Source of the DNA: Bacteroidota bacterium
GTDB taxonomy: Bacteria; Bacteroidota; Bacteroidia; Cytophagales; Cyclobacteriaceae
Assembly: GCA_018267215.1 (NCBI GenBank)
Contig: JAFDYX010000035.1
Location: 1 to 64,000, forward strand
Reading direction: 5' to 3'
DNA length: 64,000 nucleotides
Part shown: one piece after another, positions 25,660-36,467 of the stretch
Position numbering within the stretch: position 1 is the first letter of the stretch
Layout of the letters: each line of letters opens with the position of its first letter
Position numbers and translations under genes: made by a program
Notes under the pieces: generated by a model
What the model saw: the letters and a program-made list of their open reading frames with translations, nothing else
The model's database searches: none
What the model was told of the DNA's origin: nothing

Positions 25660-26904
25660 ATGTCCACCCGCTTACGCCTGATCGTGATGAACTTCCTCGA
25701 GTTTTTTGTCTGGGGGTCGTGGCTTATATCGCTGGGTGGTTACATGATCATCACAAGAAAATTTACCGGGGCACAGGTAGGTAGTATTTATGGTACGATG
25801 GGGGTGGCCTCCCTTTTTATGCCCGCACTTATGGGTATCGTGGCCGACCGGTGGATCAATGCCGAAAGAGTGCTGGGCGCATGCCACATTTTAGGAGCAT
25901 GCTTTCTGTTGTGGGCATCTACCGTTAGCGATGCGGGTACCATGTATGTAGTGATGCTCCTCAACGCAATGGTGTATATGCCTACCATTGCCCTCAATAA
26001 TGCGGTGTCGTACACAGTTTTAAAAAATGAAGGATCGGATGTGGTGAAAACATTTCCGCCCATTCGTGTGTGGGGCACGGTAGGCTTTATCGCAGCCATG
26101 TGGGTGATAGACTGGCAGCAATGGACGTTGAGTCCTTTGCAGTTATACGTAAGTGCCGGATCAGGCTTTTTTCTGGGCATCTATGCCTTTACGATGCCAC
26201 CCTGTCCACCCTCGAAAAATACATCGCAACATAAAAGCCTTATTTCTTCGCTGGGTTTAGATGCGTTTGTATTGTTCAAAAGAAAAAGGATGGCTATTTT
26301 TTTTATGTTCGCCATGCTGCTGGGTGCAGCCTTGCAAATAACCAATACGTTTGGAGGCACATTTCTGGAAGATTTTAAAACTCTTTATGCCGGTTCGTTC
26401 GGTGTTACGCACCCCAATCTTTTGCTCTCTATTTCTCAAATTTCAGAGACACTTTTTATTCTCACTATTCCGTTTTTTCTTACCAAGTTTGGCATCAAGC
26501 GCGTGATGCTCATCAGCATTTTTGCCTGGGTGTTTCGCTTTGGCTTTTTTGCCATCGGTAATCCCGGCAACGGGTTGGCTTTTTTGATTTTGTCAATGAT
26601 CATTTATGGAATGGCGTTCGATTTCTTTAACATCTCCGGCTCTCTGTTTGTAGAACGCGAAGCAGACAAACGGATTATGGCCAGTGCACAAGGCTTGTTT
26701 ATGCTAATGACGAACGGGGTGGGTGCTTTCTTAGGCGGAATGTTAAGTGGCTTAGTGGTAGATTATTTTACGTATGACGGTGCTCGCCATTGGCCCAGTA
26801 TATGGTTTGCATTTGCCGGCTATGCCCTATTGCTGGGTATCATTTTTCCGTTTGTATTTAAAGAGTCACCAGAGCCGAAACAACCACCTCAAACTCTGGT
26901 GTAA
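25660..26904 (+). CDS. Nucleoside:H+ symporter-type MFS permease (NupG-like)
   Basis: A 414-residue protein with about 12 hydrophobic segments. The start RLRLIVMNFLEFFVWGSWL and the block FLMPALMGIVADRW are typical of the NHS (NupG/XapB) family of nucleoside symporters. It sits in the inner membrane. No nucleoside-catabolism gene is next to it. It follows the BFN gene by 62 bp on the same strand. Confidence 0.85.
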   Translation: MSTRLRLIVMNFLEFFVWGSWLISLGGYMIITRKFTGAQVGSIYGTMGVASLFMPALMGIVADRWINAERVLGACHILGACFLLWASTVSDAGTMYVVMLLNAMVYMPTIALNNAVSYTVLKNEGSDVVKTFPPIRVWGTVGFIAAMWVIDWQQWTLSPLQLYVSAGSGFFLGIYAFTMPPCPPSKNTSQHKSLISSLGLDAFVLFKRKRMAIFFMFAMLLGAALQITNTFGGTFLEDFKTLYAGSFGVTHPNLLLSISQISETLFILTIPFFLTKFGIKRVMLISIFAWVFRFGFFAIGNPGNGLAFLILSMIIYGMAFDFFNISGSLFVEREADKRIMASAQGLFMLMTNGVGAFLGGMLSGLVVDYFTYDGARHWPSIWFAFAGYALLLGIIFPFVFKESPEPKQPPQTLV

Positions 26905-26994
26905 TTTAATTTACCTAGGTTTATTTATTGCTACTCATAACTAAAATAAGGTATTAATTATAGAAGAGCTTTTCTGAAATTATGGGTGAGATTG

Positions 26995-27804
26995 CTACAT
27001 CGTCCACAGGGTAACAAAGAAAAGTACAGCCCGGTAAGCCTCGAGTGCTATTTTTAAAAAGACGATCATGGCAAGCGACTTGAAAACAATCTGTAGTCCG
27101 TTATCGTGGTAAAATACTTTTGCCGAGCGTATTAAGAAATAAAGGTTAGTCGTAATGAAAATCCCTGTCAGGACGTATTCGTTAAAATAATGCCCAAGCC
27201 CAAGGGTAGCCAACAAACTAAGAAATAATGCATTGATTAGTATGTTGAAACAAGCCAACTCAATGGTATAGTCAATGTGGTCGGTAAAGTGGCGTCTATT
27301 TTTTTTGTATAAAAAATTCAGTGGGAGTGAGGCAAAAAAAACAAAGACCATCACCATCAGCTTGGCAAAGCCCGTTGTTTTTACATTATACAGCAAACTG
27401 AAGGCAGATAAATCAATATTCATCCGAAGTATTTTCAGGGCTATTAATTTACCGTACCAATGACCTAATGGAGTAAGTAACTGCGTGTTGAGCGAGGCAT
27501 TAAACAATTGGATGACCGGAAAGAAAAAGTAAACCAGATTGAGCACCAGAAACAGAGACAAAGGTTTTAAGTAGCGAACCCTGCGCCCTTCTACAAATTC
27601 GGTAGCCAAGAAACCTGGTTTGCTGACTACAATCCACAACGATTTTAAAACAGATGAGTCGGCAAAAGTAATAGCGACAAGAAAAGTGCTTAAAAACTGT
27701 TTAAAAGAATGGTCGCGTGGGCGGAGCACCTTTTCTCCGCACAGATTACAATAATTTCCTGCGAATTGGTTACCACAACTTTTACAGATATGAGTTGGTT
27801 CCAT
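26995..27804 (-). CDS. DUF3667 membrane protein with N-terminal zinc ribbon
   Basis: A 269-residue protein opening with a zinc ribbon (Cys7, Cys10, Cys19, Cys22). The conserved DUF3667 stretch follows (FADSSVLKSLWIVVSKPGFLATEFVEGRR with RYLKPLSLFLVLNLVYF), and then about five membrane segments. The family is common in Bacteroidota and uncharacterised. It is convergent with the nucleoside permease gene. Confidence 0.85.
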   Translation of the reverse strand: MEPTHICKSCGNQFAGNYCNLCGEKVLRPRDHSFKQFLSTFLVAITFADSSVLKSLWIVVSKPGFLATEFVEGRRVRYLKPLSLFLVLNLVYFFFPVIQLFNASLNTQLLTPLGHWYGKLIALKILRMNIDLSAFSLLYNVKTTGFAKLMVMVFVFFASLPLNFLYKKNRRHFTDHIDYTIELACFNILINALFLSLLATLGLGHYFNEYVLTGIFITTNLYFLIRSAKVFYHDNGLQIVFKSLAMIVFLKIALEAYRAVLFFVTLWTM

Positions 27805-27874
27805 GGCGCAAAGAAATACATCAAAATACAGGCAAGCAAAACTATTTGAGTGAATAGCTCGTCCATATTTTGAA

Positions 27875-28396
27875 TCAGCTTCTAAGAACTTTCAGTAATT
27901 TTTTGCCGCGTGAAATAAAACCGGCACTTTCATAAGGAAGGTTGTCTTCTATAATCGGAATTATTTCCTGCTTTAGTTCGGGTATTTCTTTAGCCAGGTT
28001 TGTCAATACTGTCATGGCAAAAACCCGAACGGCCACGGCTTCCTTTTTGTCAACCAAAAAACGAAAGCATAAATCAACTGTCAGACCATGATATTTTTTG
28101 GGTATGTCAATAAATTGTAATAACCGCATTATGTTCCTTCGGACTGAGACGTGTGCACCTTTTGCAGATGCAAAAGTTAAGATTGTTTTTAGGTGAGGCT
28201 CGATCAGGTGAGGGTGGTTTTGGATGCAATAACTTAGTGGCCAGGCAGCGCGTTGAGTAAGGCGGTAAGGGCCTTTTAAAAATACGCTTACCAGTTCGTT
28301 AAAGCGAACTTTGCTGTTGCCCACCCTCGCTACGATTTTGTCGCATTGCATTTTAGAATGTTCCTTCAGTATTTCATTGACAAGATCATATTTCAT
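27875..28396 (-). CDS. HEAT-like helical repeat protein of unknown function
   Basis: A 173-residue soluble, all-helical protein. Regularly spaced helix pairs (LTQRAAWPLSYCIQNHPHLI, VSVRRNIMRLLQFIDIP, VAVRVFAMTVLTNLAKEIPEL) give a HEAT/ARM-like solenoid. No catalytic motif is visible. It probably binds a protein or nucleic acid partner. It stands upstream of the DUF3667 gene on the same strand, 70 bp apart. Confidence 0.7.
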   Translation of the reverse strand: MKYDLVNEILKEHSKMQCDKIVARVGNSKVRFNELVSVFLKGPYRLTQRAAWPLSYCIQNHPHLIEPHLKTILTFASAKGAHVSVRRNIMRLLQFIDIPKKYHGLTVDLCFRFLVDKKEAVAVRVFAMTVLTNLAKEIPELKQEIIPIIEDNLPYESAGFISRGKKLLKVLRS

Positions 28397-28470
28397 AAAA
28401 TAACTATCTGATAATTAGGATATTTTAATATGTTTATTTAACTTTAAATTTAAATAAAAAAGATGGAGCT

Positions 28471-28563
28471 ATGTTGCTAATTTTTACCATCACAGCCACT
28501 GTATTTTTTCAGATAGGTCTGTGTTTATTCGCTTTTTACGCCAAACAATATAAGGCTGCTTAA
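28471..28563 (+). CDS. Possible 30-residue single-membrane-span peptide
   Basis: From the ATG at 28471 the frame encodes a very hydrophobic helix (MLLIFTITATVFFQIGLCLF) followed by a short basic tail ending in KQYKAA and a TAA stop. A purine-rich AAGATGGAG precedes it. This is a typical shape for small inner-membrane peptides, but short hydrophobic frames also arise by chance in AT-rich DNA. Confidence 0.35.
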   Translation: MLLIFTITATVFFQIGLCLFAFYAKQYKAA

Positions 28564-28728
28564 CCCGGAAATTCGGACGCTTTAGTTGGCCGTCCCCAAT
28601 ACTTGGGTTATCTATTCTTTGGCGTAGGCTATCGCTCATTTTACGTGATGCACATACTGTGCGCATTACAGATTTCAAGAAAAAATTTTCACTTGAAATA
28701 TATTTTTTAAAGTAGCGATAAAATGCTC

Positions 28729-28756
28729 AAAATACCTTTTAAAAAAGGTATTTTTG
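28729..28756 (+). promoter_or_regulatory. Inverted repeat overlapping the gyrB -7 box
   Basis: Perfect 12-bp arms AAAATACCTTTT (28729-28740) and AAAAGGTATTTT (28743-28754) are separated by AA. The right arm runs into TATTTTTG (28749-28756), a full match to the -7 consensus TAnnTTTG, 20 bp before the gyrB start. A repressor bound here would block the promoter. A hairpin function is also possible. Confidence 0.5.
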
Positions 28757-28757
28757 A

Positions 28758-30737
<1,980 letters not shown>

Positions 30738-30743
30738 ACGGCC

Positions 30744-32873
30744 ATGGAGGAAACAATTCACACAAAAACAGACCAGGCTGACAAACTAATATACGAGAGC
30801 AACTACATCAGCCGCGATTTAAGTTGGCTTCAATTTAATTACCGGGTACTCGATCAGGCTCGCCACATAGACCGGAGTATTTTTGATCGGTTGAAATTCT
30901 TGTCAATCACAGCTTCTAACTTAGATGAATTTTGCACCATCCGGTTGGGGAGTTTATATAATTACATTGACTACAGCAAAGAGCGTTTTGATTACAGCGG
31001 GCTGCGCGAAGAACCCTTTCGCGAATATCTGTTGGGCGCTATCCATGATTTTGTAGCCGAACAATGTCATTACTACATACAAAAGTTGAAGCCGTTATTC
31101 GAGAAAAATAATTTCCGGATAGCCGGCTACTCGCAATTGGCGGAGCGCGACAGGGCGCGCGTGGATTTGTATTTCCAGCGCACCATCTACCCGATGCTGA
31201 CGCCCATGTTGTTTGATAACTACCACACGTTTCCGGTGCTTAAAAACAACCGGCTTTTATTTGGCGTGGTAACAAGAGCCCCACAAGACCAGCAGCAACA
31301 ACTGCGGGTATCATTTATGCAAGTGCCCAGCAACATTCCGCGCTTTTATGAAATCCTTCACCCGGATGGCATCATCTCGTTTGTGGGCATTGAAGATATC
31401 ATCCGGCACAATGTACATCACCTGTTTCGCAACATCGAGATAGTAAGCGTTAACCTGTTTCGCATTAATCGAAACGGAGATTTTACACTGGAGGAAAGTG
31501 AAGACATTGAAACCAATTTTTTAGAGGAACTGAAACGTAAATTGCAAACCCGCAGAACAGGCCGCGTGGTGCGCTTAGACATAGAAGAAAACCCCGATCC
31601 GTGGATGATGCGTTTGCTCAAAATCCAGTGGGATCTTGATGACAAAAATATCTTTTACATTCCGAAGGATGCCTTGATAGATTTTACGGGGATCACACAA
31701 ATATGCAACCACACAGAGTTTAAGGGAAAGCGCTTTCAACCCAGGCCACCCGTGCCACCGCTTACGTTCCCTGAGCACGGCAACCACGATTTATTTGAAA
31801 TACTGAAAGAGCGCGATATTTTGTTGCGGCATCCTTACAATTCGATGGAACCCGTGCTGGAATTGCTGGAGAAAGCAGCCGATGACCCGTACGTTCTCTC
31901 CATTAAAATTACCATTTACCGGCTGGCAAAAGATTCGCGTGTGAGCGCTACACTGCTGCGCGCAGCAGAAAATGGCAAACACGTATCGGTATTGTTTGAA
32001 GTAAAGGCCCGGTTTGATGAAGAAAATAATTTGCGCGAAGCACAGCGCCTGCAAAAGGCCGGTTGCTTTGTTATTTATGGAGTCAGCAGCTTAAAAACAC
32101 ACACAAAGTTATTGCTTATCGTACGCAACGAGCCAAACCGCGTGTATCGCTACGTTCACCTCTCCAGTGGCAACTACAACGAAACCACCGCCCGGTTTTA
32201 CACCGATGTAGGTCTGTTGACAGCCAACGAAACGTATGCACACGATGTGTCCGAGTTTTTTAATGTCATCACCGGCCACTCGCAGCCTACCTCGTATGTT
32301 AACCTGATCACCTCTCCGCGCGATATGCGCAACCAGTTGTGTGCTTTAGTGAGGCAAGAGGCGGTCAATAAACGCTTGGGGTTACCGGCCGGCATTGTGA
32401 TCAAGTTAAATTCCATTCAGGACAAAGAGTTGATTGATGCACTGTACGAAGCCTCGCAGGCTGGCGTTATTATTAAACTTATTGTTCGTGGTATTTGCAG
32501 CGTGCGCCCCGGCAGAAAAGGACTGAGTGAAAACATTGAAGTCATTTCAATCGTGGGTGAGTTTTTGGAACACTCGCGTATTTATTATTTTCATCAGGCA
32601 GGAAACCCCAAAGTTTATATCGGCAGTGCCGATGCCATGGTGCGAAGTTTCGACCGCAGGATAGAGTCTTTGTTTCTTTTGCAACAAGAACTGATCAGAA
32701 AACAAGCCATCAATATTTTATTTTATAATTTAAAAGACAATGTAAATTCTTATTCACTGCAAGAGGATGGAAGTTATAAGATACGCGAGCTGAATGGCGA
32801 AATGCCCTTTAACATGCACAAAGAATTTTATACGGTTACTGAAGAGTCGCTGGGCAACGTATCGCTGTTTTAG
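30744..32873 (+). CDS. ppk1: Polyphosphate kinase 1
   Basis: A 709-residue PPK1 that makes polyphosphate from ATP reversibly. All four domains are present, starting with YISRDLSWLQFNYRVL. His453 in KTHTKLLLI is the autophosphorylated histidine and His610 in FLEHSRIYYF is the second conserved one. YVHLSSGNYNETTARFYTD is also typical. It is likely membrane-associated. It lies only 6 bp after gyrB, so the two are probably co-transcribed, an unusual pairing. Confidence 0.96.
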   Translation: MEETIHTKTDQADKLIYESNYISRDLSWLQFNYRVLDQARHIDRSIFDRLKFLSITASNLDEFCTIRLGSLYNYIDYSKERFDYSGLREEPFREYLLGAIHDFVAEQCHYYIQKLKPLFEKNNFRIAGYSQLAERDRARVDLYFQRTIYPMLTPMLFDNYHTFPVLKNNRLLFGVVTRAPQDQQQQLRVSFMQVPSNIPRFYEILHPDGIISFVGIEDIIRHNVHHLFRNIEIVSVNLFRINRNGDFTLEESEDIETNFLEELKRKLQTRRTGRVVRLDIEENPDPWMMRLLKIQWDLDDKNIFYIPKDALIDFTGITQICNHTEFKGKRFQPRPPVPPLTFPEHGNHDLFEILKERDILLRHPYNSMEPVLELLEKAADDPYVLSIKITIYRLAKDSRVSATLLRAAENGKHVSVLFEVKARFDEENNLREAQRLQKAGCFVIYGVSSLKTHTKLLLIVRNEPNRVYRYVHLSSGNYNETTARFYTDVGLLTANETYAHDVSEFFNVITGHSQPTSYVNLITSPRDMRNQLCALVRQEAVNKRLGLPAGIVIKLNSIQDKELIDALYEASQAGVIIKLIVRGICSVRPGRKGLSENIEVISIVGEFLEHSRIYYFHQAGNPKVYIGSADAMVRSFDRRIESLFLLQQELIRKQAINILFYNLKDNVNSYSLQEDGSYKIRELNGEMPFNMHKEFYTVTEESLGNVSLF

Positions 32874-32910
32874 CCGTAGTTTATTAGTCAACTTATTTTT
32901 TTAAACCACC

Positions 32911-33588
32911 ATGACGAAATATTTACTGCTCCTTTTATCAATAACAGCCAACATACAAGGCTTCTCCCAAAACCAAGACTGGGGAAATTTGAAAAAATAT
33001 GCAATGGAAAACCAAACTTTGAAAACCCCTGCAAACAACGAGAAGCGGGTTGTTTTTATGGGCAACTCCATAACCGAAGGTTGGAAGCAAGCAGACAGCG
33101 TTTTTTTTAGCAGAAATAATTATGTTGACAGAGGCATCAGCGGCCAAACTACACCACAAATGCTTCTGCGCTTCCGGCAAGATGTAATCAATCTAAAACC
33201 ATCTACGGTTGTAATCCTTGCCGGGATTAATGACATCGCAGAAAATACCGGTCCGATATCGCTGGACGATATTCTCGGTAATATCATTTCTATGGCAGAG
33301 TTGGCCAGATCAAACAACATTCGGGTTATTTTGTGCTCAGTCCTTCCGGCAAACAGATTCCCGTGGCGCCCGCACATAAAACCTGCCGAAAAAGTAATGA
33401 AGCTCAATTCAATGATTAAAGCGTATGCGACCGAAAATAAAATTACTTACGTAGATTATTATTCTTCATTGGTTGATGGCGAGAAGGGTTTAGATAAAAA
33501 ATTTACTGAAGATGGCGTACACCCCACTATCACTGGCTACAAAATCATGGAACCCATTATTGTAAGAGCCATAAATAATCATGAGTAA
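32911..33588 (+). CDS. Exported SGNH/GDSL hydrolase
   Basis: A 225-residue exported esterase or acetylhydrolase. A signal peptide covers residues 1-19. The four family blocks are complete: Ser53 in MGNSITEGW, Gly78 in GISGQT, Asn107 in AGINDI, and Asp201 with His204 in EDGVHPTITGY. It belongs to the group that deacetylates sugars or polysaccharides in the periplasm or outside the cell. It is 37 bp after ppk1. Confidence 0.9.
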   Translation: MTKYLLLLLSITANIQGFSQNQDWGNLKKYAMENQTLKTPANNEKRVVFMGNSITEGWKQADSVFFSRNNYVDRGISGQTTPQMLLRFRQDVINLKPSTVVILAGINDIAENTGPISLDDILGNIISMAELARSNNIRVILCSVLPANRFPWRPHIKPAEKVMKLNSMIKAYATENKITYVDYYSSLVDGEKGLDKKFTEDGVHPTITGYKIMEPIIVRAINNHE

Positions 33589-33723
33589 ATTATCTCAAAA
33601 GTATCAAAGGTGTAATTGTGAGAAAGAAATGATAGAGGCATCAGTTGTTTTCGAAAACAGACTTTAGCAAGGTTGCTTATCAATACCCACAATCGCAAGA
33701 ATTTTTTAAGAATATATTTCAGG

Positions 33724-34113
33724 TTACAACACGCTAAAAGTTTCAATTTCGATTGGGTTGCTTAGTATTTGATGGATCGGGCATTTATTGGCAATTGCCA
33801 TTAAGCGTTCTGTTTGCGTTGTATCTAATTCTCCTTTCAATTCAATAGCGCGTGTAATTTTTGTTTTGCCCTCTACTTTCTCAACAGATACGTTAACAAA
33901 AATTTCACGCAGCTCCCATTCTTTTCGGTCGGCATACATACGCACGGTTATACATGTGCAGGCCGCCAATGATGAAGCCAATAAATCGTGTGGAGAAAAA
34001 CCTAAGTCTTGCCCGCCATTGCTGAGCGGCTCATCTGCAATGATGGAATTGCTTGTTGATTTTATTTCCGTCTTGTAGTGATCTTTGCCAATGTGCCCGG
34101 TGATTTGACTCAT
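33724..34113 (-). CDS. OsmC/YhfA-family redox protein
   Basis: A 129-residue OsmC-fold protein. The two reactive cysteines are Cys52 in LAACTCITVRMYADRK and Cys111 in NKCPIHQIL, the YhfA-type arrangement. Such proteins reduce organic hydroperoxides. It starts 1 bp after the pirin gene ends, so both form one transcription unit. Confidence 0.9.
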   Translation of the reverse strand: MSQITGHIGKDHYKTEIKSTSNSIIADEPLSNGGQDLGFSPHDLLASSLAACTCITVRMYADRKEWELREIFVNVSVEKVEGKTKITRAIELKGELDTTQTERLMAIANKCPIHQILSNPIEIETFSVL

Positions 34114-34114
34114 A

Positions 34115-35011
34115 TTATTTTGGTTTTATGTTTAGCGGATATTCAGGAAGTGGAATAAATTCAGTTTCGCCTTCGATTTTAGGAAAAGTTTGTTCCTTCC
34201 AGTTTTTCTTTGCTTGGTTAATAAGTTGTTTATCAGACGAAACAAAATTCCAATCAATGAAACGTTGTTCAGCAAAAGGCTGGCCACCAAAAATAAAAAT
34301 CGTAGTGTTATCGTCTATTTCAAACTCGCAGAGTTGAGTGTCTTTAGCTATTAAAATTTCTTTTGGGTTGTATCGGTGGCCTTCGCTGAAAATATTTCCT
34401 TCGAGAATGTACAAACAGCTTTCGCCATATAGTTGGTTGCCAATATTTATTTTTTGTCTGTGTTTTGCTTTGATTTCAATCATAAACAACTGACTATATA
34501 CTGGTACGCTAGATTTTTTCCCAAAAGCTTCACCGGCAATCAACCGAAAATGAACGTCACCCAGTTTCCAGGAGGGTAATTGATCTTCGTCTATGTGTAC
34601 AAATGAAGGGTTCATTTGTTCTAATTTTTTTGGCAGAGCTACCCAAATTTGCAAGCCGTGCAATGTCATTTCGTTGGCTGCTTTATAGCGGTCAGGGATT
34701 CTCTCCGAATGAACAATTCCCTTTCCGGCAGTCATCCAATTTACGGCACCGGGTCTTATTTCTACTTCTGTGCCAATACTATCGCGGTGCATAATCGCAC
34801 CCTCAAAAAGATACGTAAGTGTTGACAGCCCGATATGCGGATGTGGAGCCACGTCTAAATTTTTTGCTTCCTTAAGTGTAATAGGCCCCATGTGGTCGAT
34901 AAATACAAACGGTCCTACCGATCTCTTCTCCCGAAACGGCAAAAGCCGCCCCACCATAAAATTGCCGATACTGACAGAACGCTCTTCAATGATTAGCTGA
35001 ATATTTGACAT
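34115..35011 (-). CDS. Pirin family protein
   Basis: A 298-residue double-barrel cupin. The metal ligands match human pirin in spacing: His57 and His59 in APHPHIG, His101 and Glu103 in HSERIP. Bacterial pirins act as quercetin dioxygenase-like enzymes or redox sensors. It is paired with the OsmC-type gene, a link that suggests oxidative stress. Confidence 0.93.
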   Translation of the reverse strand: MSNIQLIIEERSVSIGNFMVGRLLPFREKRSVGPFVFIDHMGPITLKEAKNLDVAPHPHIGLSTLTYLFEGAIMHRDSIGTEVEIRPGAVNWMTAGKGIVHSERIPDRYKAANEMTLHGLQIWVALPKKLEQMNPSFVHIDEDQLPSWKLGDVHFRLIAGEAFGKKSSVPVYSQLFMIEIKAKHRQKINIGNQLYGESCLYILEGNIFSEGHRYNPKEILIAKDTQLCEFEIDDNTTIFIFGGQPFAEQRFIDWNFVSSDKQLINQAKKNWKEQTFPKIEGETEFIPLPEYPLNIKPK

Positions 35012-35182
35012 CTACAGTGGATTTTAATGTAAACTAAATGTTTAGCAACTAACCTAAAATTAAGCCATTATTGTAATAGTTCCTTATTGATGTTTTCTGT
35101 TAAGGAATATTAGCACTACAAGCCAAAAAAAAATATTTTCTAAATACCACCACATTAAATAGCTTTAGCTTTTAATCTTGTC

Positions 35183-36442
35183 ATGGCTCATTGGAGAATT
35201 AAGCTTTCCCTTTTCTTAAATTACTTTGTCATCGCCATGCTGCTCAATAGTGTGGGCACGGTGATTTTGCAGGTGCAAAACAGTTATGGAGTTTCCGAGT
35301 CGTCTGCCAGCGTACTCGAAGCTTTTAAAGACCTGAGTATTGCAGCCGTATCTTTTTTAGTAGCTTCCTACATCGCACGTATTGGCTATAAGCGTGCCAT
35401 GCTGATAGCATTAGCTATGGTAGGTAGTGCCTGCTTGGTGATGCCCTCATTAGGAAATTTTTGGATGATCAAACTACTTTTTGCCGTTACCGGCACAGCC
35501 TTCGCTCTTATCAAAGTTTCTGTTTATGCCACCTTGGGTATTGTAACGGCTAACAAACGAGAGCACGCCAGTTTGATGAATTTTATTGAGTCGTTTTTTA
35601 TGGTCGGCATCTTAACAGGCTATTTTGTTTTCAGCGCTTTTGTTAATGATGCCGACAAGCAATCCACTTCGTGGCTCAACGTGTACTACCTGTGTGCCGC
35701 TATTGCCTTTACAGCTTTTTTACTGTTACTCAGCGCCCCGCTGGACGAGTCGTCTGTACAAGAAAACAAGCCTAAGCCACTATTGGAAGATTTTTTGGAA
35801 ATGATAACACTGGCAATTAAGCCATTGGTGCTGATCTTCATCATCAGCGCATTTACTTATGTGCTGATCGAACAAAGTATTATGAGTTGGCTGCCAACTT
35901 TTAATAGCAAGGTGCTGCACCTGCCTGCTACACTGAGCATTCAGATGGCCAGCATCCTGGCGGCTTCCACCGCGTTGGGCAGGTTTAGTGCCGGCTTTGC
36001 CTTGCGAAAATTTCATTGGTTTTATGTGTTGGTTATTTGCCTCATTGCTGCTGCCTCGTTGGTGCTGGTGGCCATTCCGCTGGCACGTTCGGCTTCCAAC
36101 AGCGAAATAACAGGCTGGGGCAGTGCCCCTCTGGGTGCATTTGTTTTTCCTTTGATCGGATTATTTATCGCCCCCATTTATCCGGCCATCAATTCAGTCA
36201 TTCTGAGTTCACTTCCGCCACGGCAGCATGGCCCCATGTCGGGGTTGATTGTTATCTTCTCTGCATTGGGCGGCACTACCGGCTCCATTATTACCGGAAA
36301 TATATTTCAAACTTTTGGTGGGCAGACTGCCTTTTACTTCTCGCTCATCCCGTTAACCGTCTTGCTTATATGCCTTTATATTTTTTACAAATTGCAGGTC
36401 AGACAAGAAGTGAAAGTAGAATTTACGTCATCATCGCATTGA
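35183..36442 (+). CDS. MFS sugar transporter next to trehalase
   Basis: A 419-residue protein with about 12 membrane segments of the major facilitator type. The loop between segments 2 and 3 has ARIGYKRAMLI, and the second half has ALGRFSAGFAL. It does not carry FucP-type motifs, so I do not name the sugar. The trehalase gene follows 25 bp downstream on the same strand and has no export signal. The natural inference is import of trehalose or a related disaccharide. Confidence 0.8.
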   Translation: MAHWRIKLSLFLNYFVIAMLLNSVGTVILQVQNSYGVSESSASVLEAFKDLSIAAVSFLVASYIARIGYKRAMLIALAMVGSACLVMPSLGNFWMIKLLFAVTGTAFALIKVSVYATLGIVTANKREHASLMNFIESFFMVGILTGYFVFSAFVNDADKQSTSWLNVYYLCAAIAFTAFLLLLSAPLDESSVQENKPKPLLEDFLEMITLAIKPLVLIFIISAFTYVLIEQSIMSWLPTFNSKVLHLPATLSIQMASILAASTALGRFSAGFALRKFHWFYVLVICLIAAASLVLVAIPLARSASNSEITGWGSAPLGAFVFPLIGLFIAPIYPAINSVILSSLPPRQHGPMSGLIVIFSALGGTTGSIITGNIFQTFGGQTAFYFSLIPLTVLLICLYIFYKLQVRQEVKVEFTSSSH

Positions 36443-36467
36443 ACAATTACCTAATAAATTTTTTCAG

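Noticed and set aside
28490-28678. 62-codon minus-strand frame in the gyrB spacer
   Set aside because: Composition is not protein-like, there is no plausible start context, and it overlaps the better small membrane peptide candidate.
35080-35107. Inverted repeat TTCCTTA / TAAGGAA between pirin and MFS genes
   Set aside because: Short arms with a 14-nt loop in AT-rich DNA; expected by chance at this frequency.
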